DNA of 39,019 nt from an uncultured Pelagibacteraceae bacterium (lineage in GTDB: Bacteria; Pseudomonadota; Alphaproteobacteria; Pelagibacterales; Pelagibacteraceae). The stretch spans positions 1 through 39,019 of the forward strand of contig CACPCL010000009.1 of assembly GCA_902632445.1 (NCBI GenBank), read 5' to 3'. Positions within the stretch are counted from its first letter, which is position 1, and each line of letters starts with the position of its first letter. The notes beneath the pieces were generated by a model, which was not told the DNA's origin, did no database searches, and saw nothing but the letters and a program-made list of their open reading frames with translations. This document shows, piece by piece, positions 25,745 to 34,608 of the stretch. A program made the position numbers and the translations under genes.

Positions 25745-26284
25745 TTAGGCCCCCCTATTTTTTTTGTAGTTTTTCATCCATAAACTAAAAACTTTTATTG
25801 CATCTCTCATGTTTTTAGTTTTGTATGGGTGTTTTTTAGCTCTTCCCAACATAGTTGCTATTACATTTACTTGATATTTCAGGTCTCTGTTCTTTATGGT
25901 TTTAACTGTATGTAAGGCTTTTTCTTTATCCTTAAATCCCAAACCATAGGTAGTTGTTTTAGGATTATAATCAGAAAATAAAGATAAGTTTAATGGTTTA
26001 ATTTTTTTATTTTTAAGAACTTTAGACATCGGCATTTTATCTATTATCTTGAAAATTTTTTGACTATGAAAATTTTGAAATGTTTGTTTTTTTGTACCGT
26101 CAAATCCAAATAATTCTATCGAAAAATTATTACTAGTTTTCTTAAAGATCATTTTGACTACTCTTTTATGAAACTGCTTAATGTTACTTTGATAAAGCTT
26201 TTTTGCTTTTTTATATTTTAAGTTTTTATAATCAGGAGTTTTTATTAACAAAACTCTACATTTCCATCTATATTTTTTCATCAT
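25745..26284 (-). CDS. DUF4174-like protein with extra conserved-looking C-terminal region
   Basis: This 179-aa protein has no obvious signal peptide. Residues about 7-87 resemble DUF4174: an opening 'WKCRVLLIKTPDYKN', a central 'IELFGFDGTKK' and the closing 'FKIIDKMPMSK', matching that family's 'IDxMPMR' ending. Residues about 105-175 form a second part ('YGLGFKDKEKALHTVK', 'RAKKHPYKTKNMRDAIKVF') not explained by that domain. It is very basic overall. The role is unknown. The start may be either of two adjacent ATGs. It is divergent from the histone-deacetylase-family gene across 44 bases and convergent with the iron-box peptide gene. The DUF assignment is by eye and moderate. Confidence 0.65.
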   Translation of the reverse strand: MMKKYRWKCRVLLIKTPDYKNLKYKKAKKLYQSNIKQFHKRVVKMIFKKTSNNFSIELFGFDGTKKQTFQNFHSQKIFKIIDKMPMSKVLKNKKIKPLNLSLFSDYNPKTTTYGLGFKDKEKALHTVKTIKNRDLKYQVNVIATMLGRAKKHPYKTKNMRDAIKVFSLWMKNYKKNRGA

Positions 26285-26328
26285 TTGACCTCTTTAAAAA
26301 AGATAATATTACAGTATAGGTTAAAATT

Positions 26329-27225
26329 ATGGAATTACCTGTAATAAATCATCCAGATTATGTTGCTAAAATAAACGATGATAACAAATTTCCCATTAAA
26401 AAATTTGGTGCTTTAGCTAAATACCTTCTAGAAAAAGACGTAGTAAAAAAATTCCATATTCCAAAAGAATGTTCTTTTGAAACTCTAAAAACATCTCATT
26501 CTATAGAGTATATTAATCATATAAGGAATAAAACTTTGGATATCAAAGCTCAAAAGAGAATAGGATTTCCAATTAATGACAGTGTAGTAAAAAGATCTTT
26601 TGTTGCAACTGGAGGAACAGTTTTAGCAAGTAAATTAGCCTTAGACTCAAAACTTGCATGTAATACCGCAGGCGGTAGCCACCACGCTACTTTTGATTTT
26701 GGAGCTGGTTATTGCGTTTTTAATGACGTGGCAGTAGCAGCAAACTATTTAAAAAATAAAGGATACGCAAAAAAAATTCTTATAATTGATTTAGATGTTC
26801 ATCAGGGAAATGGAAATTCAGAAATATTTAAAAATGATAAAAATGTTATAACATTTAGTATGCATTGCGCTTCTAATTACCCAGCAAAAAAGTCGAAAAG
26901 CGATATTGATGTTGAACTTAAAGATCACATGGAAGATGGGGAATATTTAAATATTCTTCATAAAAATTTAAAAGAACTTAACAAAAATAAGTATGATTTT
27001 GTATTTTACGTAGCAGGAGTTGATATTCATTTTGAGGACCGATTAGGTAAACTTAAAATTACTGATGAAGGAATTAATAAAAGGGATCAAATAGTAATCG
27101 AAAATTTTTATTCTAGAAATATCCCTTTATGTGGTGTTTTAGGAGGGGGGTATAATAAAAGTTTTGAAAAACTTATTGAACTTCACTCAATGCTGCATAA
27201 AAATTGTGCTAATTATTTTAGCTGA
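26329..27225 (+). CDS. Histone deacetylase / acetoin utilisation (AcuC-like) family amidohydrolase
   Basis: This 298-aa protein belongs to the arginase-deacetylase fold. The tandem catalytic histidines are H118 and H119 in 'AGGSHHATFDFGAGYC'. Zinc ligands are D156 and H158 in 'LIIDLDVHQGNG' and D237 in 'GVDIHFEDRLGKL', and Y275 in GGGYNKSF stabilises the intermediate. All catalytic residues are present, so it should be active, probably on acetyl-lysine or acetylpolyamines; the substrate is unknown. Its 3' end overlaps acetoacetyl-CoA synthetase (convergent) by 13 bases. The cluster around it handles acetyl groups, a suggestive but unproven link. Confidence 0.93.
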   Translation: MELPVINHPDYVAKINDDNKFPIKKFGALAKYLLEKDVVKKFHIPKECSFETLKTSHSIEYINHIRNKTLDIKAQKRIGFPINDSVVKRSFVATGGTVLASKLALDSKLACNTAGGSHHATFDFGAGYCVFNDVAVAANYLKNKGYAKKILIIDLDVHQGNGNSEIFKNDKNVITFSMHCASNYPAKKSKSDIDVELKDHMEDGEYLNILHKNLKELNKNKYDFVFYVAGVDIHFEDRLGKLKITDEGINKRDQIVIENFYSRNIPLCGVLGGGYNKSFEKLIELHSMLHKNCANYFS

Positions 27226-29141
27226 GGAATATTCTCAAAATATTTTAAAGCCTCGGGATTAGCTATTGCCTCTTTGTTATTAATAGACTCCCCGTGAATT
27301 ACTTTTCTAACAGCTAGTTCAACTATTTTACCACTTTTTGTCCTAGGAATTTCTGGAACTTTGATAATTATTGAAGGAACATGTTTGGGAGAACAGTTTT
27401 TTCTTATTCTTGATTTAATTGATTTTATTTTTTCATCATTTAATTCCTCGTCATTTTTTGTTGTTACAAATAAAATTACCCTTACATCATCATTGTAATC
27501 TTGTCCGATAACTAAGCCCTCTGTAATAAAATCAATGTCTTCAACTTGTTGATAAATTTCTGCTGTTCCTATTCTTACTCCACCAGGGTTAAGAGTGGCG
27601 TCAGACCTTCCACGCATAATAAATCCATTATTCTTAGTTCTCTCAATAAAATCACCATGGTGCCAAATATTTTCAAATCTATTGAAATAGGCTTTATGAT
27701 ATTTTTGACCATTATCATCACCCCAAAATTTTACTGGCATGGAAGGAAAAGGTTTTTTAACTACCAACTCCCCCTTCTCTCCATCTTTTACACTTTTTCC
27801 TTTATCTGTAAAAACATCAACATCAATACCTAGGCTTTGGCCTTGAATTTCTCCCATGAATACATTTGAGTAAAGGTTCCCTAAAACTAAACAACCAACT
27901 AAATCTGTTCCTCCAGCAATAGATGCGAGATGAACATCTTTTTTTATACTATCGTATACATACTTGAAACTTTCCTCAGCTAAAGGAGAGCCTGTTGAAG
28001 TTATTATTTTTATTGAGCTTAGATCTAAGTTTTTACTATTATATTTTTCATTCTTTAAATGATCGATGTATTTAGCGCTTACTCCAAAAAGATTAATTTT
28101 CTTGTTTTGACAATACTCTAAAAGAACATCTATTTTTGGATAAACAGGTGCCCCATCGAATAAAAATATAGATGAGCCTGTTGCTAATCCTCCAACTAAC
28201 CAATTCCACATCATCCAGCCTGTAGTGGTATAGTAAAATAATTTTTCATCATCTCTGATATCGCAATGAAGCATAAATTCTTTGTTATGTTCGATTAAAA
28301 CATTCCCAGCTCCATGTGTTATACATTTAGGTTTTCCAGTTGTGCCGCTTGAAAATAAAATATAAATAGGATGATCAAATTCAAAACGTTCAAAGTTTTC
28401 ATCTACATCTGTTTGATCTATAACTTCATCAAAGTTTATATAATTATGAAGACTCTTCTCTTCTTTATTATTATACGCAAATACTAAAGTTTTTTTTATT
28501 GTAGGAATTTCCTTTAAGATATTCTCAATTTTTTCAAGAATATTTATTTTCTTACCATTGTAAAAATAGTGATCGCTGGTAATTAAAATACTTGGTTCAA
28601 TTTGTTTAAATCTATCAATAACTCCTTGTGCGCCAAAGTCTGGGGAACATGAAGACCAGATAATTCCATTTTTTGCGCAAGCTAAAAAACTAATAATAGA
28701 CTCAATTTTATTTGGAACATACGCTGCAACACGATCTCCTTTTTTCAAACCTATAGATTTTAAGTAATTAGAAAACTTACAAACTTTATTGTAAAGCTTA
28801 TCCCAAGAAATCTCCTCTTCAAACCCTTTCTCAGATAAAAAACTTATTGCAGGATCTGACGACTTTTTTTTAAGAATATTTTCTGCGTAATTTAATTTTG
28901 AGTCTGGAAAAAATTTAGTCTTATTAAAAATTTTATTATATTTAATTATTTCTTTTCCTTTGTCGCCTATAATTTTTGAATAATCCCAAAACTTCGACCA
29001 AAATTCTTCCGGATGATCTACCGACCATTTCCATAAAGTTTTAAAATTATAATTTGATTTATGATTTATAAATTTTGAGAAATCCTCAAGAAGAGATTCT
29101 TCTTTCCTGTTACTAGAGGGTTCCCACAAAAATTTTTGCAT
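27213..29141 (-). CDS. aacS: Acetoacetyl-CoA synthetase (acetoacetate-CoA ligase)
   Basis: This 642-aa ANL-superfamily enzyme activates acetoacetate with ATP and CoA. The P-loop-like A3 motif is 'ILFSSGTTGKPKCITHG'. The AacS-typical 'YTTTGWMMWNWLVGGLATG' follows, then the hinge and A8 segment 'MRGRSDATLNPGGVRIG', and the catalytic Lys in 'RTKSGKIVELAVRK' (A10). Length and these motifs separate it from acetyl-CoA synthetase. With the thiolase upstream it forms a route from acetoacetate to two acetyl-CoA. A perfect 8-bp hairpin immediately precedes its start codon. Confidence 0.95.
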   Translation of the reverse strand: MQKFLWEPSSNRKEESLLEDFSKFINHKSNYNFKTLWKWSVDHPEEFWSKFWDYSKIIGDKGKEIIKYNKIFNKTKFFPDSKLNYAENILKKKSSDPAISFLSEKGFEEEISWDKLYNKVCKFSNYLKSIGLKKGDRVAAYVPNKIESIISFLACAKNGIIWSSCSPDFGAQGVIDRFKQIEPSILITSDHYFYNGKKINILEKIENILKEIPTIKKTLVFAYNNKEEKSLHNYINFDEVIDQTDVDENFERFEFDHPIYILFSSGTTGKPKCITHGAGNVLIEHNKEFMLHCDIRDDEKLFYYTTTGWMMWNWLVGGLATGSSIFLFDGAPVYPKIDVLLEYCQNKKINLFGVSAKYIDHLKNEKYNSKNLDLSSIKIITSTGSPLAEESFKYVYDSIKKDVHLASIAGGTDLVGCLVLGNLYSNVFMGEIQGQSLGIDVDVFTDKGKSVKDGEKGELVVKKPFPSMPVKFWGDDNGQKYHKAYFNRFENIWHHGDFIERTKNNGFIMRGRSDATLNPGGVRIGTAEIYQQVEDIDFITEGLVIGQDYNDDVRVILFVTTKNDEELNDEKIKSIKSRIRKNCSPKHVPSIIIKVPEIPRTKSGKIVELAVRKVIHGESINNKEAIANPEALKYFENIPQLK

Positions 29142-29160
29142 AAAAGCTAGCTTAGCTTTT
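29142..29160 (-). promoter_or_regulatory. Hairpin abutting the aacS start codon
   Basis: A perfect 8-bp stem (AAAAGCTA/TAGCTTTT) with a 3-base loop ends directly before the aacS ATG on the minus strand. A stem there could limit ribosome access. On the plus strand it is followed by a T run (29162-29168), so it also looks like a terminator, though no plus-strand gene ends nearby. It is AT-rich and modest in strength. Confidence 0.4.
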
Positions 29161-29396
29161 ATTTTTTTATCTTAATAGATATTTTTTAAGAATAATTTTC
29201 TGAACTAAAACTGCCCTATTTGTTTTAATCTCTCTTTTTTTAAATAAAAAATTTATTAACCAACGCATGTCACATATAAATAAAACTAATTGACGAAAAA
29301 AAGCGGAAAATATGACGAAAATGGATCTTATCCGACTATTTGCCCTATTCTTTAATGTTTATTAATTATTTATTTTTTATTATGTTGCACCCAGTT

Positions 29397-29402
29397 TATA
29401 AT
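29397..29402 (+). promoter_or_regulatory. Candidate -10 box (TATAAT) very close to the aceE start
   Basis: A perfect TATAAT lies eight bases before the aceE ATG at 29411. A transcript from it would start almost at the ATG and be nearly leaderless, consistent with the absence of a Shine-Dalgarno. The -35 region is only a T-rich match. The rest of the 269-base divergent gap (29142-29410) holds a direct repeat TGACGAAAA (29291-29299 and 29313-29321) and two copies of TGCCCTATT; their roles are unknown. Confidence 0.35.
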
Positions 29403-29410
29403 AGCTAAAT

Positions 29411-32400
29411 ATGGCTCAGAATATTTCAGTTCCAGATATAGGTGATTTTAAAGACGTAGAAGTTATAGAGATTTTGGTTAAACCAGGCGATCAAATTAAT
29501 AAAAATGATCCGATTGTTACTATAGAAAGTGATAAATCTAGCGTTGAAATTCCATCACCATCTTCGGGTCAAATAAAAGATTTAAAAGTTAAAGTTGGTG
29601 ATAAAGTTTCAGAAGGTAGTTTGCTTGCTACTATAGAAAACGGCCAAGCTGCTCAAGCTCCAAAAAAAGTTAAAGAAAACAAAAAAGAAGAGATAAAAGA
29701 AACTCCCAAATCGAATGGTAATTTAAATCAAGTAAAACAAGTAAAAAAAGTATTTGCTGAACCTGCATCTAAAGATGATATTGATCCTATTGAAACAAAT
29801 GAATGGATAGAGTCTCTAAATTCAGTAATTGAAAATGATGGAGCTCCTAGAGCAAGTTACCTCTTAAACAAAGTTATAGATCAAGCGTATAAGTCTGGAT
29901 TAGTTCTACCTGATACTAGAACCACTCCTTACATTAATACTATACCTCCTGAAATAGAAGTTAAATCCCCAGGTGATCAAAATATAGAAAAGAAAATTAG
30001 AGCTTATGTAAGGTGGAACGCCGCCGCTATGGTCGTTAAAGCTAACAAAAAAAGTTCTGAGTTAGGAGGTCATATTGGAACTTTTGCATCTGCAGCAACT
30101 TTATATGATGTTGGAATGAACCATTTTTGGAGAGCAAAAAATAATAAATTTGGTGGAGATCTAATTTATTTTCAAGGTCACTCTGCTCCTGGAATGTATG
30201 CCAGAGCATTTTTAGAGGGAAGAATGACAGCCAAACAACTTGATGGTTTTAGACAAGAGGTTTCCTCAGGTGGTTTATCTTCTTATCCTCATCCTTGGTT
30301 AATGCCAAACTTCTGGCAGTTCCCAACAGTCTCTATGGGCTTAGGACCAATTATGGCCATTTATCAAGCACGTTTTTTAAAATATTTAATCAATAGAGGA
30401 TTAGTTAAAGATGAGGGAAGAAAGATTTGGGTTTTTCTTGGAGATGGTGAAATGGATGAACCGGAGTCTTTGGGTGCAATAGGTTTGGCTGCAAGAGAAA
30501 AGTTAGATAATTTAATTTTTGTAATAAATTGTAATCTTCAAAGATTAGATGGGCCTGTTAGAGGTAATGGTAAAATTATTCAAGAATTAGAAGGAAGCTT
30601 TAGAGGAACAGGCTGGAATGTAATTAAAGTTATATGGGGATCATATTGGGATCAATTGCTAGCAAAAGATAAAACAGGTTTACTGGTAAAAAGAATGAAT
30701 GAGTGTGTCGATGGTGAATACCAGGCTTTCAAGGCTAAAGGTGGTGAATATGTGAGAGATAATTTTTTTGGAAAATATCCAGAACTTAAAGAACTAGTTT
30801 CTTCAATGACAGATAAAGATATTTGGAGACTTAATAGAGGAGGACACGATCCACATAAAGTTTATGCTGCTTACCACGCTGCAATGCAACACACTGGAAG
30901 TCCCACAGTGATACTTGCCAAAACAATTAAAGGATATGGAATGGGTAAATCAGGAGAAAGTATTAATACTACCCACCAGCAAAAAAAATTAGATGAGGGG
31001 GATTTACTTTATTATAGAGATAGATTTGGAGTTCCTCTTACGGATAAGCAAGTTAAAAATATTGAATACTATAAACCAAGCGAAAATTCAGAAGAAATTA
31101 AGTATTTAAAAGAACGAAGAACTAAACTTGGTGGATTTATTCCAGAAAGATCTTCATTTGCAAAAGCAATCAAAGCTCCTCCAAAGGATATTTTTGATAA
31201 TTTTATGAAATCTACTGGAGATAAAGAAATGTCAACTACAATGGCACTTGTAAGAATGTTAACTGCTTTACTAAGAGATAAAAATTTATCACCTAGACTT
31301 GTTCCAATAATTCCAGATGAGGCAAGAACTTTTGGAATGGAAGGTTTTTTTCAAAAAATTGGAATTTATGCTCATGAAGGGCAAAAATATGAGCCTGTGG
31401 ATTCTGAGCAATTAAGTTCATATCGAGAGGATAAAAGCGGGCAAGTATTAGAAGAAGGTATTAATGAGTCTGGCGCTATGTCTTCTTGGATCGCTGCTGG
31501 AACTTCTTATACCAACCATGATTTAGAGATGATACCAATTTATATTTTTTACTCTATGTTTGGTTTTCAAAGAGTTGGCGATCTTGCATGGGCAGCAGGA
31601 GACTCTCAAGCTAGAGGTTTTTTAATTGGAGCAACTGCGGGAAGAACAACTTTAGCTGGTGAAGGACTTCAGCACCAAGACGGCCACAGTCACTTATTAG
31701 CGTCTAATATACCAAATTGTGTAAGTTACGACCCTACTTTTGCTTACGAAATGGCAGTCATACTTCAAGATGGTCTTAAACGTATGCATGAGAAAAAAGA
31801 AAATATTTTTTATTATATCACAGCAATGAACGAAAATTATGCTCACCCTCAAAAACCAAAAGGTAGTGATGAAGGAATCTTAAAAGGAATGTATTTATTC
31901 AAAGAAAATAATAATAAAGGAAAAACAAAAGTACAACTTCTTGGTTCAGGAACAATTTTAAGAGAAATAATTTCAGCTTCAGAAATATTATCAAAGGAAT
32001 ACGGAATAGACTCTGATGTATGGAGTGTAACAAGTTTTAATGAGTTAAGAAAAGATGGGATGGAAACTGAAAGATGGAATTTATTAAATTCGAGTAAAAA
32101 GAAAAAGTCTTATGTAGAAAAATGTTTAGAAAAAAGAGATGGTCCAATTATTGCTGCATCTGATTATACAAGAGCATTTTCTGATCAAATTAGACCATAC
32201 ACTGAAAAGCCATTTTATTCACTTGGAACTGATGGTTATGGAAGAAGTGATACCAGAAAAAATTTAAGAAAGTTTTTTGAAGTTGATAAAGAACATATTG
32301 TTGCCTACACATTAAGTGCATTAGCTAAAGAACAGTTAATAGGTTCTGAACAAGCTGAGAAAGCAATTAAGAAATATAAAATTGACAAAGAGAAAGAATT

Positions 32401-32416
32401 TCCTGCAAACTTATAA
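29411..32416 (+). CDS. aceE: Pyruvate dehydrogenase E1 (homodimeric AceE type) with an extra N-terminal lipoyl domain
   Basis: This 1001-aa protein is about 110 residues longer than the usual AceE. Residues 1-78 are a lipoyl/biotinyl domain, with the modifiable lysine K42 in 'ESDKSSVE'. A Lys-rich linker (about 79-120) follows, then a full homodimeric E1 from about residue 125. The thiamine-diphosphate site is 'GDGEMDEPESLGAIGLA' followed by 'NCNLQRLDGPV', nearly identical to the enterobacterial enzyme. E1 decarboxylates pyruvate and reductively acetylates a lipoyl group; here it could act on its own swinging arm as well as that of E2. The lipoyl domain is about 60% identical by eye to that of the adjacent AceF. 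No E3 gene is nearby. Confidence 0.96.
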   Translation: MAQNISVPDIGDFKDVEVIEILVKPGDQINKNDPIVTIESDKSSVEIPSPSSGQIKDLKVKVGDKVSEGSLLATIENGQAAQAPKKVKENKKEEIKETPKSNGNLNQVKQVKKVFAEPASKDDIDPIETNEWIESLNSVIENDGAPRASYLLNKVIDQAYKSGLVLPDTRTTPYINTIPPEIEVKSPGDQNIEKKIRAYVRWNAAAMVVKANKKSSELGGHIGTFASAATLYDVGMNHFWRAKNNKFGGDLIYFQGHSAPGMYARAFLEGRMTAKQLDGFRQEVSSGGLSSYPHPWLMPNFWQFPTVSMGLGPIMAIYQARFLKYLINRGLVKDEGRKIWVFLGDGEMDEPESLGAIGLAAREKLDNLIFVINCNLQRLDGPVRGNGKIIQELEGSFRGTGWNVIKVIWGSYWDQLLAKDKTGLLVKRMNECVDGEYQAFKAKGGEYVRDNFFGKYPELKELVSSMTDKDIWRLNRGGHDPHKVYAAYHAAMQHTGSPTVILAKTIKGYGMGKSGESINTTHQQKKLDEGDLLYYRDRFGVPLTDKQVKNIEYYKPSENSEEIKYLKERRTKLGGFIPERSSFAKAIKAPPKDIFDNFMKSTGDKEMSTTMALVRMLTALLRDKNLSPRLVPIIPDEARTFGMEGFFQKIGIYAHEGQKYEPVDSEQLSSYREDKSGQVLEEGINESGAMSSWIAAGTSYTNHDLEMIPIYIFYSMFGFQRVGDLAWAAGDSQARGFLIGATAGRTTLAGEGLQHQDGHSHLLASNIPNCVSYDPTFAYEMAVILQDGLKRMHEKKENIFYYITAMNENYAHPQKPKGSDEGILKGMYLFKENNNKGKTKVQLLGSGTILREIISASEILSKEYGIDSDVWSVTSFNELRKDGMETERWNLLNSSKKKKSYVEKCLEKRDGPIIAASDYTRAFSDQIRPYTEKPFYSLGTDGYGRSDTRKNLRKFFEVDKEHIVAYTLSALAKEQLIGSEQAEKAIKKYKIDKEKEFPANL

Positions 32417-32418
32417 TT

Positions 32419-33678
32419 ATGCCTGATCTTAAAATTACAGTTCCTGATATGGGTGATTTTAAGGATGTAGAAATTATTGAAGTTCTTGTAAAAGAAGGTC
32501 AAACAATTATTAAAAATGACTCTTTGATTACTCTTGAAAGCGATAAATCTAGTGTCGAAGTTCCATCAACACAATCAGGTACCATAAATAAAATTAATGT
32601 TAAAGTTGGTGATAAAGTCAATCAAGGTGACCTTATTTTAACTTTAAAATCATCTGAAAAGGTAGAGCAAGTAAAAGAGCCTGCTACAAAAACACCAGCA
32701 AAAAAAATAGATGTAAAAAAAGATCAGCCAAAAAAGATTAAAGCTCCTCCTCCTGCAGCTGTCAGGACAAGTAAAACAGGAGCAAAATTAGCAAGTCCTA
32801 AAGTAAGAAAATTCGCAAGAGAATTAGGAGCAAATGTATTAGAAATTCCTGGTTCTCAAAGATCGGGTAGAGTCTCTGAAGAAGATGTAAAAGAATTTGT
32901 TCGATCGCAAGTAACTGTCAATAAAGGAGCGGTTGAAAAAAAAGAATATAAAGAGGAGTACACGCACGAGGAATTTGGTCTAATTGAAGTAAAAGAAATT
33001 CCCAGAGTAAAAAGATTGTCTGGTCCACACTTAGTAAGGTCTTGGACTGAGATACCACATGTTACTCAACATGATGAGGTGGACGTAACCGAGATGGAAC
33101 AATTCAGATCCTCGTTGTATGATTACTATTCTGGTGATGTTATCAAAGTAACTCCGTTGGCATTTATTGCGAAAGCTTTAGTTAGTGCTTTAAAAGAGTT
33201 TCCTAATTTTAATGCTTCTATTGATCCAAATCAAAATAAGATTGTATATAAAAAATATTTTCACATAGGTTTTGCAGTTGATACACCTCATGGATTAATG
33301 GTGCCTAAAATCAGGGATGTCGATCAAATGAGTATAAAAGAAATTGGAGAAGCATTAAAAAAAACCAGTAAGCTTTGTAGAGAATTAAAAATCGATAAAA
33401 AAGAGTTTTTTGGTGGATCGATGACAATTTCAAGTTTAGGTGGGATAGGTGGCACATTCTTTACTCCAATAATTAATCCACCAGAAGTGGCTATTCTTGG
33501 AGTGGGAAAAACTTTTGATAGACTAGTAAAAATAAAAGAGAAAATTGTTTCAAGAAAAATACTTCCTTTATCATTGTCTTACGATCATAGACTAATTGAT
33601 GGAGCTGAGGGTGCAAGATTTTGCGTTTATTTAGGAAAGTGCCTTGGCAAAGACTTCGCTTTTAAACTTGCTGTTTAG
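32419..33678 (+). CDS. aceF: Pyruvate dehydrogenase E2, dihydrolipoamide acetyltransferase
   Basis: This 419-aa core enzyme moves the acetyl group from lipoamide to CoA. A single lipoyl domain (residues 1-79) has lysine K43 in 'ESDKSSVE'. After an Ala/Pro/Lys linker comes the peripheral-subunit-binding domain (about 122-160, 'ASPKVRKFARELGANVLEI'). The catalytic domain (about 190-419) ends with 'SYDHRLIDGAEGARF', containing the catalytic His and Asp. It starts two bases after aceE, so the two subunits are made together. Having only one lipoyl domain here is notable given the second one on E1. Confidence 0.97.
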   Translation: MPDLKITVPDMGDFKDVEIIEVLVKEGQTIIKNDSLITLESDKSSVEVPSTQSGTINKINVKVGDKVNQGDLILTLKSSEKVEQVKEPATKTPAKKIDVKKDQPKKIKAPPPAAVRTSKTGAKLASPKVRKFARELGANVLEIPGSQRSGRVSEEDVKEFVRSQVTVNKGAVEKKEYKEEYTHEEFGLIEVKEIPRVKRLSGPHLVRSWTEIPHVTQHDEVDVTEMEQFRSSLYDYYSGDVIKVTPLAFIAKALVSALKEFPNFNASIDPNQNKIVYKKYFHIGFAVDTPHGLMVPKIRDVDQMSIKEIGEALKKTSKLCRELKIDKKEFFGGSMTISSLGGIGGTFFTPIINPPEVAILGVGKTFDRLVKIKEKIVSRKILPLSLSYDHRLIDGAEGARFCVYLGKCLGKDFAFKLAV

Positions 33679-33702
33679 TTCTTCTTAAACTATTAACCCT
33701 TG

Positions 33703-34608
33703 ATGGATAAAAAAACGTTCTCATTAATTTGTGCTATTGTTACTTCCGTACTTTGGGGCTCAGCTTTCGTAGCGCAAGATATGGGTATGGATTTTATTGG
33801 ACCTCATACCTTTAATGTAGGGAGATTTTTAATTGGTTTTTTTACTCTACTTCCATTCTTTTTCATTTTTGAATTTAAAAATATAAATTTCAAAATGATT
33901 AGTAAGAAAAACGTGTTTTATTTTTTATTTTATTTAGGATTTGTTTTGGCCATAGGCCAAGAATTACAGCAAATTTCTTTAATATATACTGATGTGGCAA
34001 ATACTGGTGTTTTTACGGTCTTCTATGTTTTGGTCGTTCCAGTAATTTCTTATTTTATCTTTTCAAAAAAAATGCATTGGTCTATTTGGCCTTCAGTTTT
34101 TATTTGTATTCTTGGTGGCTTGCTTTTAAGTGAACTTAATAATTATTCAGTAAGATTGGGTGACACTCTTGGTATCCTAAGTGCTTTTTGTTGGGGAATT
34201 CATATTTTGCTAATAAGAAAAACAGTTGAGTTTTTTAATTTTCCAATAACTATAGCGATGTCTCAATGTTTTGTAGCATGTTTAGTTTTGATTGGTCCAA
34301 TGTTTTACTTTGAAGACCCAACCTTCGAAAATTTTCTAAAAGACTCATATGAGGTTTTATATGTTGGTATTTTATCAAGTGGACTCGCTTTTTTATTACA
34401 AACCTACAGTTTGCAAAATATCTCTCCAGCTCCTGCTGCAATAGTTTTTTCGTTGGAAGGTGTTTTTGCTGCAATATTAGCATGGTTAATATTAGACCAA
34501 TTCTTAAATGAAATTAAAATTTTAGGAATATTTTTAATATTAGCAGCTGTAATTTTCTCACAACTAATGCCAATATATGATAAAAAAAATTATGGACGAA
34601 ACAAATAA
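33703..34608 (+). CDS. EamA-family (DMT superfamily) transporter
   Basis: This 301-aa inner-membrane protein has about ten hydrophobic segments in two repeats, with 'SVLWGSAFVAQDMGMDFI' at the N-terminus and a second repeat starting near 'LGILSAFCWGIHILLIRK'. The conserved EamA ending 'SPAPAAIVFSLEGVFAAIL' is present. DMT carriers export or import small metabolites; the substrate is unknown. The start is taken as ATG 33703; a TTG directly before it is less likely. It lies 24 bases after aceF and its end overlaps the thioesterase start, so the five plus-strand genes may share a transcript. Confidence 0.88.
   Translation: MDKKTFSLICAIVTSVLWGSAFVAQDMGMDFIGPHTFNVGRFLIGFFTLLPFFFIFEFKNINFKMISKKNVFYFLFYLGFVLAIGQELQQISLIYTDVANTGVFTVFYVLVVPVISYFIFSKKMHWSIWPSVFICILGGLLLSELNNYSVRLGDTLGILSAFCWGIHILLIRKTVEFFNFPITIAMSQCFVACLVLIGPMFYFEDPTFENFLKDSYEVLYVGILSSGLAFLLQTYSLQNISPAPAAIVFSLEGVFAAILAWLILDQFLNEIKILGIFLILAAVIFSQLMPIYDKKNYGRNK

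Noticed and set aside
29312-29365. 17-codon ORF upstream of aceE
   Set aside because: Weak ribosome site, no regulatory codon run and no terminator after it, so I did not list it as a gene; it is mentioned with the aceE upstream finding.
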